Assembly: GCA_020881915.1 (NCBI GenBank)
Contig: JAJFPB010000011.1
Coordinates: 1,984,001-2,048,000, forward strand
DNA length: 64,000 nt
DNA from: Paramyrothecium sp. XJ0827
Lineage: Eukaryota; Ascomycota; Sordariomycetes; Hypocreales; Stachybotryaceae
Direction of reading: 5' to 3'
Position 1 is the first letter of the stretch; the number at the start of each line of letters is the position of its first letter. The notes under the pieces were generated by a model. The model had not been told where the DNA came from. It saw only the letters and a list, made by a program, of their open reading frames with translations, and did not search any database. Below, in pieces: positions 30,327-41,160 of this stretch. The translations under genes were made by a program, and so were the position numbers.

Positions 30327-32056
30327 ATGGCACGTCCTCTCCACTCAATCGATCAACACCGAGACTATATCACTCATCTCTACCTCAGTGGTGTCTCGCG
30401 ACGCAGGATTCAATATAAGCTTCGCAAGCATCATGATGTCGCCGTCAATCTCAGCACTCTCTCCCGCCGAATCGCGAACTGGGATCTGCCGCGCCAGCAA
30501 GCTCGCACCAAAGAGAGTCCTGAGCTGATAGAGGCCACCCGCGATCTGATATTCCGCGTTGGGCTTAGCGAGAAGCAGACGTTGAGTGTTCTACAGAGAC
30601 AGGGCTGGCCGATCACCAAACGAGGCCTGAAGCGCATCAGGCTTCACCCAGACCGCCGCTGGGTACGCAGGATCAATAGCGATGAAGAACGTCTCGCATT
30701 GCTGGAAAAGACAGAGAAAGTTATCATCGAAATGACACGACGATCCAACGCCATTTCCGGATATGGCAAAAGCCTTCTCCAGCCTTACCTTCGCCAGCAA
30801 AAGCAGCTCTGGGTACCAAGAGACCCTCTCTTTGCGATGTACAAAATCATGTTCCCGAATGAGGTCGATATCCGGAAAAGGATGTTTCGGCGGAAGAAGG
30901 GACAGTTCCTAGTACCGGGACCAAACTACCAGTGGTGCATTGACGGTCATGACAAGCTCAAGGCGTACGGATTCGAGATATACGCTGCAATCGACGCTTA
31001 CTCACGCAACATCATCTGGTTCTATATCGGCCACTCTGCTACAACTGCTTTGAGCGTCCTGAAGCAGTACTTGACAGCGTGTGATGCCTATGGCTTCCGG
31101 CCATGGTATTTGCAGGCAGATAGAGGCAGCGAAACACCACTAATCGCAGCAGCCCATTGGAACTTCTTGCCTTGGCGGCAGATGGGCGTGTGGAGTGGAA
31201 TGGGCAGGTCTTCCAGCAAGGGAAGCGCCTAAAGGATTCCTACAAGGCGGCACCGAGCACAAAGAATGTCAAGATTGAGAAATGGTGGGAGAGCATGCTT
31301 CACGTCTCCTCCCGGCAGTGGGTAGACTACTTTGGGGAACTCGCCCGGGACGGGGACTTCGACGGCGACATGTTGGAGGATCAGATTGCGATCTACGCCG
31401 TCTTCGAAGATATATTACGCCAAGAGCTCTTCGACTTTGTGGAGGCGTGGAACCTCCATCGAATTCGCCTTCAGAAGAACCGTCCCCATGTAGTCCACGG
31501 TCAGCCCTGGATGAATTACCACTACCCCGATCCAGATAAGGCATGCAACTGGGGTATCCCCATTGACCGCGCAGTTCTGGGGCAGATGAAGCGGCCATTA
31601 GCCGATATTGATATTACTACGTGTTTGGAGCCGGAGACAAAGGATTGGTGTCACCGAGCTCTCAGTGAAATGGGCTATGGCAACGTAGCCCTTGGGACTC
31701 GACAAGAGCCGGACACGTTGCGGCCTTTTAAGCGCTTCTACCTTGAACTTCGAGATAGGATCATTCAACACATTGAAAGTGGCCAGCAGCCTGTGTTGGC
31801 GTATCGCAGAGCGCCTACCGGGGCGTCGCTGAATATGTAAGCGTCGTCATTTCTTTGCAATTTTAACCTAGCGAAACACAAATAGCAAGCGCTACATGAG
31901 CGAACAAATCGAGCCTCCCACAATGAACTTGGAGATGGGGAACCAGCAGAGCAACCTCTTGTTGAACTAGGATATGAGGACGAGGAAGGGAGCGACGTGG
32001 AAGGGATAAGTGATGACGGGGAGGAAAGCGAGAGTTCGAATGAGGAGCCCGAGTAG
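30327..32056 (+). pseudogene. Integrase-fold (rve-like DDE) transposase, frameshifted
   Basis: The start is ATG 30327. The N-terminal 130 residues hold a helix-turn-helix region (ITHLYLSGVSRRRIQYKLRK and a second repeat). The catalytic core shows YQWCIDGHDKLKAYG (first Asp), IYAAIDAYSRNIIWFY, then LQADRGSETPLIA (second Asp) and, after a one-base frameshift near 31160, KNVKIEKWWESM (Glu). This D-D-E order and the IDGHDKL...DAYSR signature match the retroviral-integrase-like core of a eukaryotic transposase group. The C-terminal part continues to 31840. A possible intron (donor GTAAGC at 31839, acceptor AAATAG) leads to an acidic tail (DEEGSDVEGISDDGEE) that ends at 32056, but the phase does not fit exactly. 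The catalytic acids are intact, so decay is slight. Confidence 0.8.
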
Positions 32057-32177
32057 TCAATCCTTCCTATTCTTATGTCGGACAACAAATGTTGCGGGAA
32101 TCTTTGTTCCTTTAAACCGTGTGGAGTGTGCTGGCGGAAGCGCCTCAGAAATATCGGTGTCGGACAGTCGAGCCTGG

Positions 32178-33539
32178 TTACCCCCAAAGCTTTGAGGAAG
32201 GGGCCCCAGAGTTGCCTGTTAGTGTCAGCGCTTGACTCGGGAAGGAGATTATCTGGTCTCTTACGAACTCCGGGACCATAACTTGCTCACCATATTCTTC
32301 GTCTCCGTCATCTGCCCTGTCTCCACTCCCGTTATCAGCAGGGATGCTGTCAAAAATTAGATCATGAAGCGGATCCTCTACTTCACAGAGATCTACCACA
32401 TCTTGATGTACAACGATCTCGTCGGCGATACTTTCAAGCTCGTCGTCTGTCGGGTCCTGGCAAGAGGCGGTCGGGACAGGCTCTTCCGACTTCATCGTGA
32501 CGTGTACCGGTGCCTCCGGCTTGATCTGGTCTGTGTTCCCAGTGCTAGTCTCTTTCTTGACATGTTCCTCCTGTTTGATACGCTTCTTCCCATGGGGCGC
32601 AGGGCTTGTATCTTCTTTCTTGACCTTCCGTTTCTTTTCTTCCTTGACTGGCGTTGAGTATTCATCCGGCCGGAGCGGTGTGACTGGCTCCTGCTTGTCA
32701 ACTACATCTGTGGATGTAAGGACTACCAGAACCTTCAACTGTCCTGCTTGGTTGTTTCCGAAGTGCCCCGAGGCGAGCATACTCGACGGTGTCATGTACT
32801 TATCGGTGTTGGGAACAGTGACTATCTTCTTGCCGGAGAAACTCGAAGCGTATGAAAGACTCCAAAAATCTCTATTTGTAAGATCGATTGTAGGCGGAAG
32901 CGGACGGAGATGGTCGAACAAAATCTCAGTGAATGAGGGCCAAGTCAGTAAATCCGCCGAGGAAAACTTAATCACAGTATCTTTCAGAGGCAGCACTGTC
33001 TCAGGAACCTCCACTGCCAGCCCGTTGAAATATCTGGTCTCCAGGCTCACAAGCAGGAGGCTAATATGTACCCACTGGTATCCCGTTCGATGTCTTGTTG
33101 GCTTCCTGGTATTAGCCTTTGAATTCTGAATGGCCCGGCTGGCCGCCGATGCGACGGTCATGAACTGGGGATTGCTTGACAACGCAGGAGGGGGTATGCG
33201 TGCCCGTGTATTCACTGCGCCGGGAGTAGACTCTTCGTTAGGGAGTAGTTGAGCCGTACGTCCAATGCCAACAGAGGATACCGGCTTCTGCCTGTCACGC
33301 AGTAGCTGGCTTGCCGGACTGACTGCCCGTGGAGGAGAGTCCTCAACTTCCACCACCTCATCGTACGGACCCGGAAGTGCCGGAGTTTTGGACCTGGCTT
33401 GATGCTGGGGCCGAAAGGGGTTGGCCAAGCCGCAACGGCCGCAATAGTTCGCGCCAACATACGCGGTGGTGAAGAGTTCGTAGTGCTTTTTCCGGCTTGG
33501 ATGCAGTAGGCATGCTCTGGGGATCTTAGGAGGGCCCAT
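32178..33539 (-). CDS. Acidic transposon companion protein with SUMO-consensus sites
   Basis: The frame is open from 33671. ATG 33539 (residue 45 of the longer frame, with G at -3 and +4) is the likely start, giving 453 aa. An N-terminal short Cys motif (NYCGRCGLANPF) is followed by a low-complexity linker, a folded-looking middle (WVHISLLLVSLETRYFNGLA to FSGKKIVTVPNTD), and a Lys/Glu-rich region with six psi-K-x-E sites (VKEE, VKKE, IKQE, VKKE, IKPE, MKSE). The end is strongly acidic, with a hydrophobic patch flanked by acids (IVVHQDVVDLCEVED) that resembles a SUMO-interacting motif. The gene is intact, although its neighbours in the element carry frameshifts. No family is recognised beyond this. 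Confidence 0.65.
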   Translation of the reverse strand: MGPPKIPRACLLHPSRKKHYELFTTAYVGANYCGRCGLANPFRPQHQARSKTPALPGPYDEVVEVEDSPPRAVSPASQLLRDRQKPVSSVGIGRTAQLLPNEESTPGAVNTRARIPPPALSSNPQFMTVASAASRAIQNSKANTRKPTRHRTGYQWVHISLLLVSLETRYFNGLAVEVPETVLPLKDTVIKFSSADLLTWPSFTEILFDHLRPLPPTIDLTNRDFWSLSYASSFSGKKIVTVPNTDKYMTPSSMLASGHFGNNQAGQLKVLVVLTSTDVVDKQEPVTPLRPDEYSTPVKEEKKRKVKKEDTSPAPHGKKRIKQEEHVKKETSTGNTDQIKPEAPVHVTMKSEEPVPTASCQDPTDDELESIADEIVVHQDVVDLCEVEDPLHDLIFDSIPADNGSGDRADDGDEEYGEQVMVPEFVRDQIISFPSQALTLTGNSGAPSSKLWG

Positions 33540-34065
33540 TTCGGTACCTAGAAGAGAGGAGGTGAAAGTCGGGAAGGGAGAAAAAGGGAAGTCCTGTATC
33601 CATTGAGTGTTTAATATAACAAGAACAACAATATCGCCCTTCCCTATGGTGGATGAAGTCGCTAGGCTCATTTAAGCAGGAGGTTGCTGCGCTAGTCCGC
33701 TGCTGACCAGTAGCGGGATTACTGCGGTGACCCCGAATGGGCTCACCAAGCTGCTGCTCATGCGAATGGAAGAGGAATGAGCAGCTAAGTTTTCGCCATT
33801 TCTAAAATAGGGGAGTTTCAATGGCGAATAGAAAGTAAGGATTGAGTAGTGAGGTTGTTTAGAAAGATCGACTCAAATAGTCAGAACCATGTCCCGGACA
33901 TGGTGTTGTGAGCATCTATGTGATGGCGACGCCAAAAAGTATAGTGACTGGGAATTTCGACTGGCTAAAGGCTACCGCGCGAGTCCGCTGCTAGTCCGCA
34001 GTACATTTCCCAGGCCAGCCAAAAGGTACTCGGATGACTAAGGAGTCGAGCCCCTAAACCCAAAT

Positions 34066-34087
34066 GGGGTTTTGCAACAGTGCCCCC
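34066..34087 (-). repeat. Right 22-bp TIR
   Basis: Inverse of 28890..28911 with one mismatch. Confidence 0.88.
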
Positions 34088-37000
34088 TATCGCCCACCGT
34101 ACTTGAACGCGCTCAGCCCGGCCCGAATGGTTTGTATCATCCATCTTCCTCGGTCTGTTTGTAACGATGAAAAATGCGAAGGGGTGACAAATATTGAGGC
34201 AGTGTTATACATTATAAGGTTATAGATGAATACACAATTGGATGAATACACAATTGTTGATTCTCATGGAGATTAGTAATCGCCTGCGCGCCACTCTAAG
34301 CAAGCTTCCAGAGAGCGGAAGCCGTCGCAATACTAATCACGTCAACTGTTATCACTAACCCCGAACTAGAGGAATATAGATGAGTTTCTTCCCAAGGCCA
34401 CGCAGTTGAATGCACGGCAATCTCTGCCATGGCTTAGGGTGCACGGCGTTGACGTAAAGGACAAAGCTCGACGTAGATAGGTGATATTCGCGTCGATGTG
34501 ACGGTGAAGGACCAAATACATCGGCAAACGGAACTGGCAGTTTGTGCCGGTTCAGGGTTCTCCTTTACTCACCACCGCGTACGGCGGCGCCGAGAGCCCG
34601 AAGATGGTCCGCTCAGAACCGGGTCGGGTTGCGTGTCGCGGGAAGGGCCTTGGTGGCCAGGGAAATTTTGAAGAGCTGAAGAAATAAAGCCTCACTGCCG
34701 AAGAGCAGTACAAAGTACCACGGCAGGAACGTGGGGCAGAAACCCGCCGTCTCAGTTCCTCGAACCACCCGCTATCGGCTTGCAACGCCCGGGCCGTCGA
34801 GTCGCCGATCGTTACCTGTGAACGGCCCGCCATTGCTGCCAGGCAGAGAAAGTGAGCGTGGAGCTCCTATCGAAGAACTAATCTAACGTCACCCGCAATG
34901 CTTCCCTACTTGACGAGGAGAATCCCCGGGCGCTGGATAAGCGGCGATAACTAGAAAGGCTCCACAACAGGGACTTCCGAGAACGCTCCCATCACGATCA
35001 GCTTTGTCGTAATTTCAATCAATGAAGACAAGGAAAGGTAAGAAATTTTCCCTTTCTGCGTAGCAAGAGATTGTTTCCTACGTTATAGGAGGTCATTCCT
35101 CGCTCAGTCAGGAGCCGCTCATTCCTGTCTCGGGTTAACGTCTCGGGTTAACCGTGGTGCCAACAACTCCTTGGTTTTCCCGCACGGCTAGGGGCGGAGG
35201 GGTCAGTAAACCACAGACATGGCGAGTACAAGAAGTAGATGCCTTTTGATTACCATAGGAGGTTATTCAGGCTCCCATGTGGGGAACTGCAAACGTAGCC
35301 CACATCGCGATCCTGCCATGGTCCGCCAAGTTTTTTTTCTACACGAGGGGAGTTTGTCAAGGTCAGTTGACTGAGAAGACGGATGAAACCATTGCCAACT
35401 ATACTTTTAGAGTAATTTTTATGAGGTCGCAGACGCCATGTCGCAAGGCCACAGGCCACGAAACACAGGCTGTTCCATATCCAATCTGCAAACACGGCGT
35501 CAATGAGGAGTGGGCGCTGGGCCTATCCGTGAGCAATCAGTCCAGTCGCGCGACACGGCGTGGTTCGATCAATCTTCTCGGGATCACTCGTTTCCAGAAA
35601 GGGGACTTGCAAAAGCAAGGGAGAATTTTTCTTCATGATTTGTTCCTCGATGAGCAGCTGCATATGGATCGATGTGTTACAGCGCTTTAGCAGACTATCC
35701 AGGCTTATCAAACAAAATCGTTACCAGGTAGATCAAACAAGTCTTTGCGCCAAGTTAGATCAATGATTTTCCTTCTATTCTACAATGCTTTATTGCTCGC
35801 CCTGAGCTAACTTAATTGACCCCTTTTTCTCTGATTCATCCCTTTGGCTTGAAGAAAACTACCAATGGCTCTACAAGGATCGTGCCAATAGTCTTGGAAC
35901 GATTCTGCGCGGAACATAGAGCTTACTATTACTGTATGAAGACCAAGTAATTTTCTGACCTTAAGTGCTTCACGCTAGCGATATTTTGTCGGATATCTCG
36001 ATGGGTCTTGTCGAAAGCACAGAAGAGCATCACGCCGCTATTGCTGAATCCCACCCACACTTGTGCCTGGTTGAGATGGTGGGGTTTTTTAGGGGACGAC
36101 AGGTTGATACCGGTAACAGGCTGCCAAGACTTGCTAATACCAATCTTGAGGCCTCCGCCAAGGACGTGACAGGTGAAGAATGCACATTTGTGCTAGTGCC
36201 AGCGGTGGACCGTCTCTTGAATAGGGCAGCTCACCTCGAGTGGCTCCGTCCCCGTGCAGTAGCGCGTTCAGCATTCCACTTTCTGTTGGCCTTCGGGGCT
36301 AGGAAGTGAACATTAAACATGTTCCGCCACTCCTTTACCGTACATTGACCATGTCTCTAAGAGACCTACCTATTCGGTCGGGGACGGCTCTTATTAGTCC
36401 CCCTAGCGCTGCAAGTGGATGGAGCTTCGCGGTGTGAATGTTTTGGTGCCCCGAAAACTATCACAAGCACCAATATAGGCGGTTCACATACTTCACATAC
36501 GCGCCAATATTGCGGATGTTTAATCACTCATGCTATTGATTGCTCTTACGACCTTGACGTCATGGCCGGAGCGGTTGGTTTCTGGCGTCCGGCTTCTCCA
36601 CTCGATGCTCGACTGTGAGAGCATCGTGGCGATCGGGATTAAATTAGCGACCCAGTCTTGAAGCCAAGTTCAATTTGGCACTTAGCGTCAAATCAAGGGC
36701 GCGATAATCCACTCCAACACATCCCCATGATTGCCTATCTGCTAGGCAAGACACTGAAAACGAGTCCTTAAGATATTTACTCCCGCGCGAATCTTAGATG
36801 AGGCAGAAAAAAACGCTCTTTACAAATAAGCAGTGAAGTGCATGGAAAATACAACGCCGGAAGCGGAGAATGCATCATAAGTACTCAGACATGGAGGCCT
36901 GGAGAAAGTTTCTCCTTGCGTGTTATTTTCAACCTTTTCATCAGGAAATCGGGGCGTGGACCCTGCTTATTTGTTGCCTTGAGGGCTCTTCTATATGGTC

Positions 37001-37097
37001 TTCATTAGTGTAACTACCAGTATTAGTCTTTCATGATAAATTATCATACCTGCGCCTCAACTTTCCCTTGATAGTATCCCACTGGGCCACACTGAAT
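34088..37097. other. gene-poor stretch holding repeat copy 1
   Basis: No domain-bearing gene is seen. Frames of 137 aa (35277..35690) and 114 aa (35965..36309) are unrecognised and show no codon or motif support. The only clear feature is the dispersed repeat at 36470-36720. Confidence 0.4.
36470..36720 (+). repeat. Dispersed repeat, copy 1
   Basis: The segment runs from GGTTCACATAC through ATATTGCGGATGTTTAA and CATGGCCGGAGCGG to GAGAGCATCG, then AATTAGCGACCCAGTCTTGA and AAGTTCAATTT. It matches 62095-62480 in the same order and orientation. The other copy has about 150 bp inserted between GAGAGCATGG and the GGCGACCCAATC block. On the minus strand it has a Pol III A-box-like word (GTCGAGTGGAGAAGCC). 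Confidence 0.8.
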
Positions 37098-39112
37098 ATG
37101 CCTAATACTCTAGCCGGCAAGGTATTTGTCCTCTCGGGTACATTTGGTATAACACATGACGAGATTAAGGATCTGATCTCACAATTCGGTGCCAAAACAT
37201 CTAACAACGTCACAAAAAAAGCCACACACATCATCCACAACCTGGCCTCTCCTAAGAAAACTAAATACACTGAAGCAAAACTCCGAAAAGTTCTCTTTGT
37301 TAATCAAGATCTAATCACTGATATGAGAAAAGGGGGAAAACAAATTCTATTCGATAACTACCTTAGTACCACTAGTGAATCACCGAAGCCTGCAGGAATA
37401 AATATTCAAGGTGGTCAAGCGACTAAAATCGAAATCCCATTAGATCCATACTGTCCATTCACAAGCAGCGAAGTTGTTGTAGACCGCAACGGAGTACCTT
37501 ACGATGCTATATTGAATAAGAGTGTTTCAGCTAAAAATTCGAACAGGTGTTATTGTATTCAGGTAAGAGCGACTCCTCGTCTCTTGACACTGGTTTTGCT
37601 GATAGTCTGTTTCAAGCTGCTCTATGATAAGAAAGAGGATTCTTATCGAACTTGGGCCCGATGGAGCCGCGTAGGGGAGAAGGGGCAATCGAAATCCCTA
37701 TACAACGGTCATTGCCTGAACGCAGCTATAACGGCCTTTGAAGAGAAGTTCCACGAGAAAACGAAGCTACAATGGAATCAGCGCTCGGAGGGCCCCAGGC
37801 ACGGAGGTTATGTGTTTGTAGAACGAAACTACGAGCTATGCTCCCCTTTAGCCTCAGTCAAGGCTGGTGACAGCAAGCGCCGCACTGAGAAAGTCTTGAG
37901 TACTCCTGGACCGGCTTGCACGCTCTCAACACCTGTTCGGCGGTTGATGAAGCTTATGTTCAGTCAGAGCCACTTTCAAGCTGCCGTATCCAGTCTGAAC
38001 TACGATGCCGAAAAGCTGCCCTTGGGCAAACTCAGCCAGAAGGCAATTAAAGCCGGCTTCCAGTGGCTCGAAAGAATCGCGGCTGTCTTGGAGGATTCTG
38101 AGTATGCTATGAGAGAATGGAAAATGACTAACACCGAAGCTATTGGGCACTTATCGGATACCTATTATTCCACTATACCACATGACTTTAAACGAAATCG
38201 TCCACCATCCATTTCCGACGTCGATTCCCTGCGGAGGGAGCTACAACTCATTCAGAGCTTATCCGACTTGAAGATCACCGAGGATTTGATGAATGGCCTC
38301 AAGGGTATCAACAACTTGCACCCACAAGACAGTCAGTACAAGAGTCTTCAGCTAGCCCAGTTGAGAGCTTTGGATCCGAACTGTAAAGAATACCAAATGC
38401 TGCACCGTTACTTGTTGAATTCGTCTAACCCGAAGCACAACCTGAGGTATGAGGTTATCTCGATTTTCGTCGTCAGGCGTCCAGATGAAAAGGCTCGAAT
38501 AGATGACTCAACCATCCAAAGACTTGGGTCAGATCGTCGTCTGCTTTGGCACGGATCTCGAATTTCCAACTTCCCGGGCATACTCCGCCAAGGCCTTCGC
38601 GTCGCTCCACCGGAAGCCCCCGCAACTGGCTACATGTTCGGGAAAGGGATTTACCTTGCCGATGTGTCATCCAAATCGGCCGGCTACTGTCACTTTGACT
38701 ATTCTAGTGGCAACGCGCTCCTGTTGCTATGTGAAGCTGAGCTAGGTCGTTCAAAGACGAGATACGTACAACATAGATATGATGCCAAGGAGATTGCAAT
38801 CGCCAAGAAGCAAAGCAGCTCTATAGGAAAAGGGATGGTTAGGCAAGGCGGATGGATCGATGCTGGCGCAGTCGAGCCGTCTTTGCACGGCGTTTGTATG
38901 GTATGTATTCCATTAACCACTTTCACATTCACCTTCAAAAACGTACTGATAATTGACACTCTTCGGGATTGTAACAGCCTGATCCGCGTATGGGTCTCGC
39001 GGAGGTCCATCCATATCTTGGAGCACTACATTTTAATGAATACATATGTTACGACAAGCAGCAAGTCCAACTACGTTACTTATTTCATGTTAAGATGAAA
39101 CCTGTCTCGTGA
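37098..39112 (+). CDS. Poly(ADP-ribose) polymerase (BRCT-WGR-PARP)
   Basis: PARPs transfer ADP-ribose from NAD+ to proteins in DNA-damage and chromatin responses, acting in the nucleus. The exons are 37098..37562, 37617..38900 and 38978..39112, giving 627 aa. The introns are 54 bp (GTAAGA, TTCAAG) and 77 bp (GTATGT, AACAG), and the frame holds across both. The domains are BRCT at about 1-90 (KVFVLSGTFGITHDEIKDLI), WGR at about 130-235 (YRTWARWSRVGEKGQ), PARP regulatory helices at about 260-390 and the catalytic domain at about 400-625. The catalytic triad is complete: His467 (LLWHGSR), Tyr501 (GKGIYLADVSSKSAGYC) and Glu604 (NEYICYD). Domain order and length match fungal PARPs. ATG 37098 has A at -3. 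It is intact among decayed genes. Confidence 0.92.
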
Positions 39113-39946
39113 AGGCCAGGACGGAGACTAGCTCTGCCATCGCCTCTCCCAATAAGCCTCCCCAAAACAAGCGGGCTCCTTCGTTTGCCGGGTGCGCTAC
39201 CTCTTGCGAGCCGCACCTGTGCAGCCAAACGATGCTGCCAGTCGACCGGGCGCCCGTACTGCCTGCGTTCCTCTAATTGCTTCGGAACCAGATCTTTTCT
39301 TCTCTCTTCATTTTGAGGCAAAATGTGTTGCTAGTTATCGAATCGGCTTGTGTAGACCTTGACATGATTGACAGTACAATTCGTTTGACTCAAAGCACTG
39401 GACGCTGGCAAGCTCCGCGGGTACTCAGCTCAGCAGCACATTATGATAGGACGTACAGTAGCATTTCATGAACTCTCATCTTCCCGTTCCCTTTCTCCCT
39501 GCCTCTTATCCCTATCTTCTTTGCAGTACTACCTTGGGTACTTCGCCGGGCCCTGTCCACCAGAGTGTATGCTTGTAGGATTGTTGTATTCATGCTGAGC
39601 CTTGGCCGTACTGCTGAGTGCCGAGTTAATTGAAACAAAGTGAAGTGTTGTTCGTAGCCGGACCAAAAGATGTTAGTGTACAATTCTATTGTGCAAGGGA
39701 CAAGAACAGTTCGGGGCTTAGGTGTTGTGTAGAAAATGCAGACCTGTTTCCACTACCTTGGCCGCTACCCTATGCTGAAAGTATCGACACCTATTGTAAT
39801 AACTCGGCGCTGTCTGACCATACGGCCAAGTGCGCCAGCCTGTGCCCTGACCGTCACCCAATTGCCACCCGTCCCTATGTGAGCGTGACCTGGAGGCCCC
39901 CTCAACCCGCCCAACCTGCCATATCACGCATAACAACAAGCCCACA
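39113..39946. other. intergenic, no gene seen
   Basis: This is sequence between the PARP gene and the helicase relic. No feature was identified. Confidence 0.4.
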
Positions 39947-41160
39947 TCATTGACGGCTGAACATAACGTTGAGTCTGTTCTCGTCCGTGGTGAAGTCAGG
40001 GCCGGAGGTGGCCGTTGTCCTCATCACCACAACCACGATGTCGTTCTCTTGGCCCTGGAATGAGTCGACCGTGCCGGCGCGCGGTATATCACGCAGCAAT
40101 TCCACGTAGCGGGGATCTCGACGCATCTGGCTGATGAGGTCGGCGTTGGCGTGGTACGGCATAATTATGGTGACGCTTGACGCCGGGAAGAGCGTGTTGC
40201 TCACCAGGCCCGCGACGAGGTCCAGTGCGACGGTAAACTGCCTGGCGTTGAACTTGGACCCGCTGACCGGGTTTTGCCCGGCGACGGAGCCAGCGCAGTG
40301 GATCAAGACCTCCTGGAACACGCCGGGGCGCGAGGGAGGCCGCAGCGCTGGCGGTCCTCTTCGAGGACTTCCTGCAGCAGGGCGCTGAGAAGAGGGCTGG
40401 ACTTGGCCGGCAGGAGTCGCTGCGCCGGCAAGAAGGTTGTTATCTCGGACACCTCCTCCCACAGCCGCTCCGTTGCGGTGGGCGATGCCGGCGCTCGGCG
40501 CCAGGCACAGTCGCTTCAACTGCGCCGTGACGTCTTTGTGCGGTGTAAAGCCCTCGCCGCGGAGCGGCTCGCGGTGGAGCCGCATGCAATCGACCACAGC
40601 GGCGGGCAAAGGGCGCGCGCCTAGCCTCGTTGTTCTGGGAGGGGTCCAGCAAGCCAATGGCGACAGGGTTCGTGGGACGGGCTGCTGCGCGGAACGCGTT
40701 CACAGCCCTGACCTTGCGCTGGCAATCCCAGCGTCGGATCGTCGAATTCGAGCACGACGCGGGGTCGACTTGCCTGCGGCGGCGAGACGGATGCCGGGCA
40801 GCCTACGCTCCAGCTCACTAGGGTTGATGGCCACCTCGAGGATCATCGCAGCCCCGTCCTCCTTGCTTTGGCTTGGTAGCAGTGCCGCGGCGCTGGCGAT
40901 GCGCGCTCGGTAATCAGCGTAGTTGTCGTTGTCCGCCTGGAAGGACGGAGTCCGTGCGGTTAGCTATGCCGTGGTGTGGAAAATGCGCAGCGACAGGAAG
41001 TCCTGCGCGAGCTGCCACTAGCCCGCGTCGTGGCGGCTGCGAATGGCCGAGCTGACGGCGATGATGCCGAGTGCGCTTTCGGCATTTCCTCGATCTGGTC
41101 GGCCTCGTCGCTCATGAAGTGCGCGTCGTAGGCGGTCTTAGCTAACACCTCCACGACGTC
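39947..41160 (-). pseudogene. SF1 (UPF1/NFX1-like) helicase relic
   Basis: The best-preserved part (39947-40320) reads IHCAGSVAGQNP, NARQFTVALDLVAGLVSN, VTIIMPYHANADLISQM, AGTVDSFQGQENDIVVVVM and FTTDENRLNVMFSRQ. These are the C-terminal motifs IV to VI of an SF1B helicase of the UPF1 type. The motif VI region ends at a TGA directly after SRQ. Upstream, fragments such as DVVEVLAKTAYDAHFMSDEADQIEEMP (about 41150-41070, with two nearby stops) and ADYRARIASAAALLPSQSKEDGAAM lie in changing frames. The Walker A part was not found. The tract is clearly GC-richer than its flanks, suggesting a different origin or no exposure to RIP-type mutation. Confidence 0.78.

Larger units (their letters stand above)
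28890..34087 (+). mobile_element. 5.2-kb TIR transposon with integrase-fold transposase and two companion genes
   Basis: The ends are 22-bp inverted repeats GGGG(T/G)CACTGTTGCAAAACCCC (28890..28911 and 34066..34087) with one mismatch, flanked by TA on both sides. Inside are a minus-strand Cys-rich gene (29160-30042), a plus-strand transposase with an rve-like core (30327-32056) and a minus-strand acidic protein (32178-33539). CCGCAGTACATT occurs near both ends (about 28971 and 33996). Related GCGGACCAG / AGTCCGCTGCT words recur at 29048, 30205, 33693 and 33980, as subterminal binding sites would. The superfamily assignment is uncertain. Confidence 0.8.

Noticed and set aside
34088..37000. Open frames of 137 and 114 codons
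   Set aside because: There is no recognised motif and no supporting splice or codon evidence. They could occur by chance in about 3 kb.
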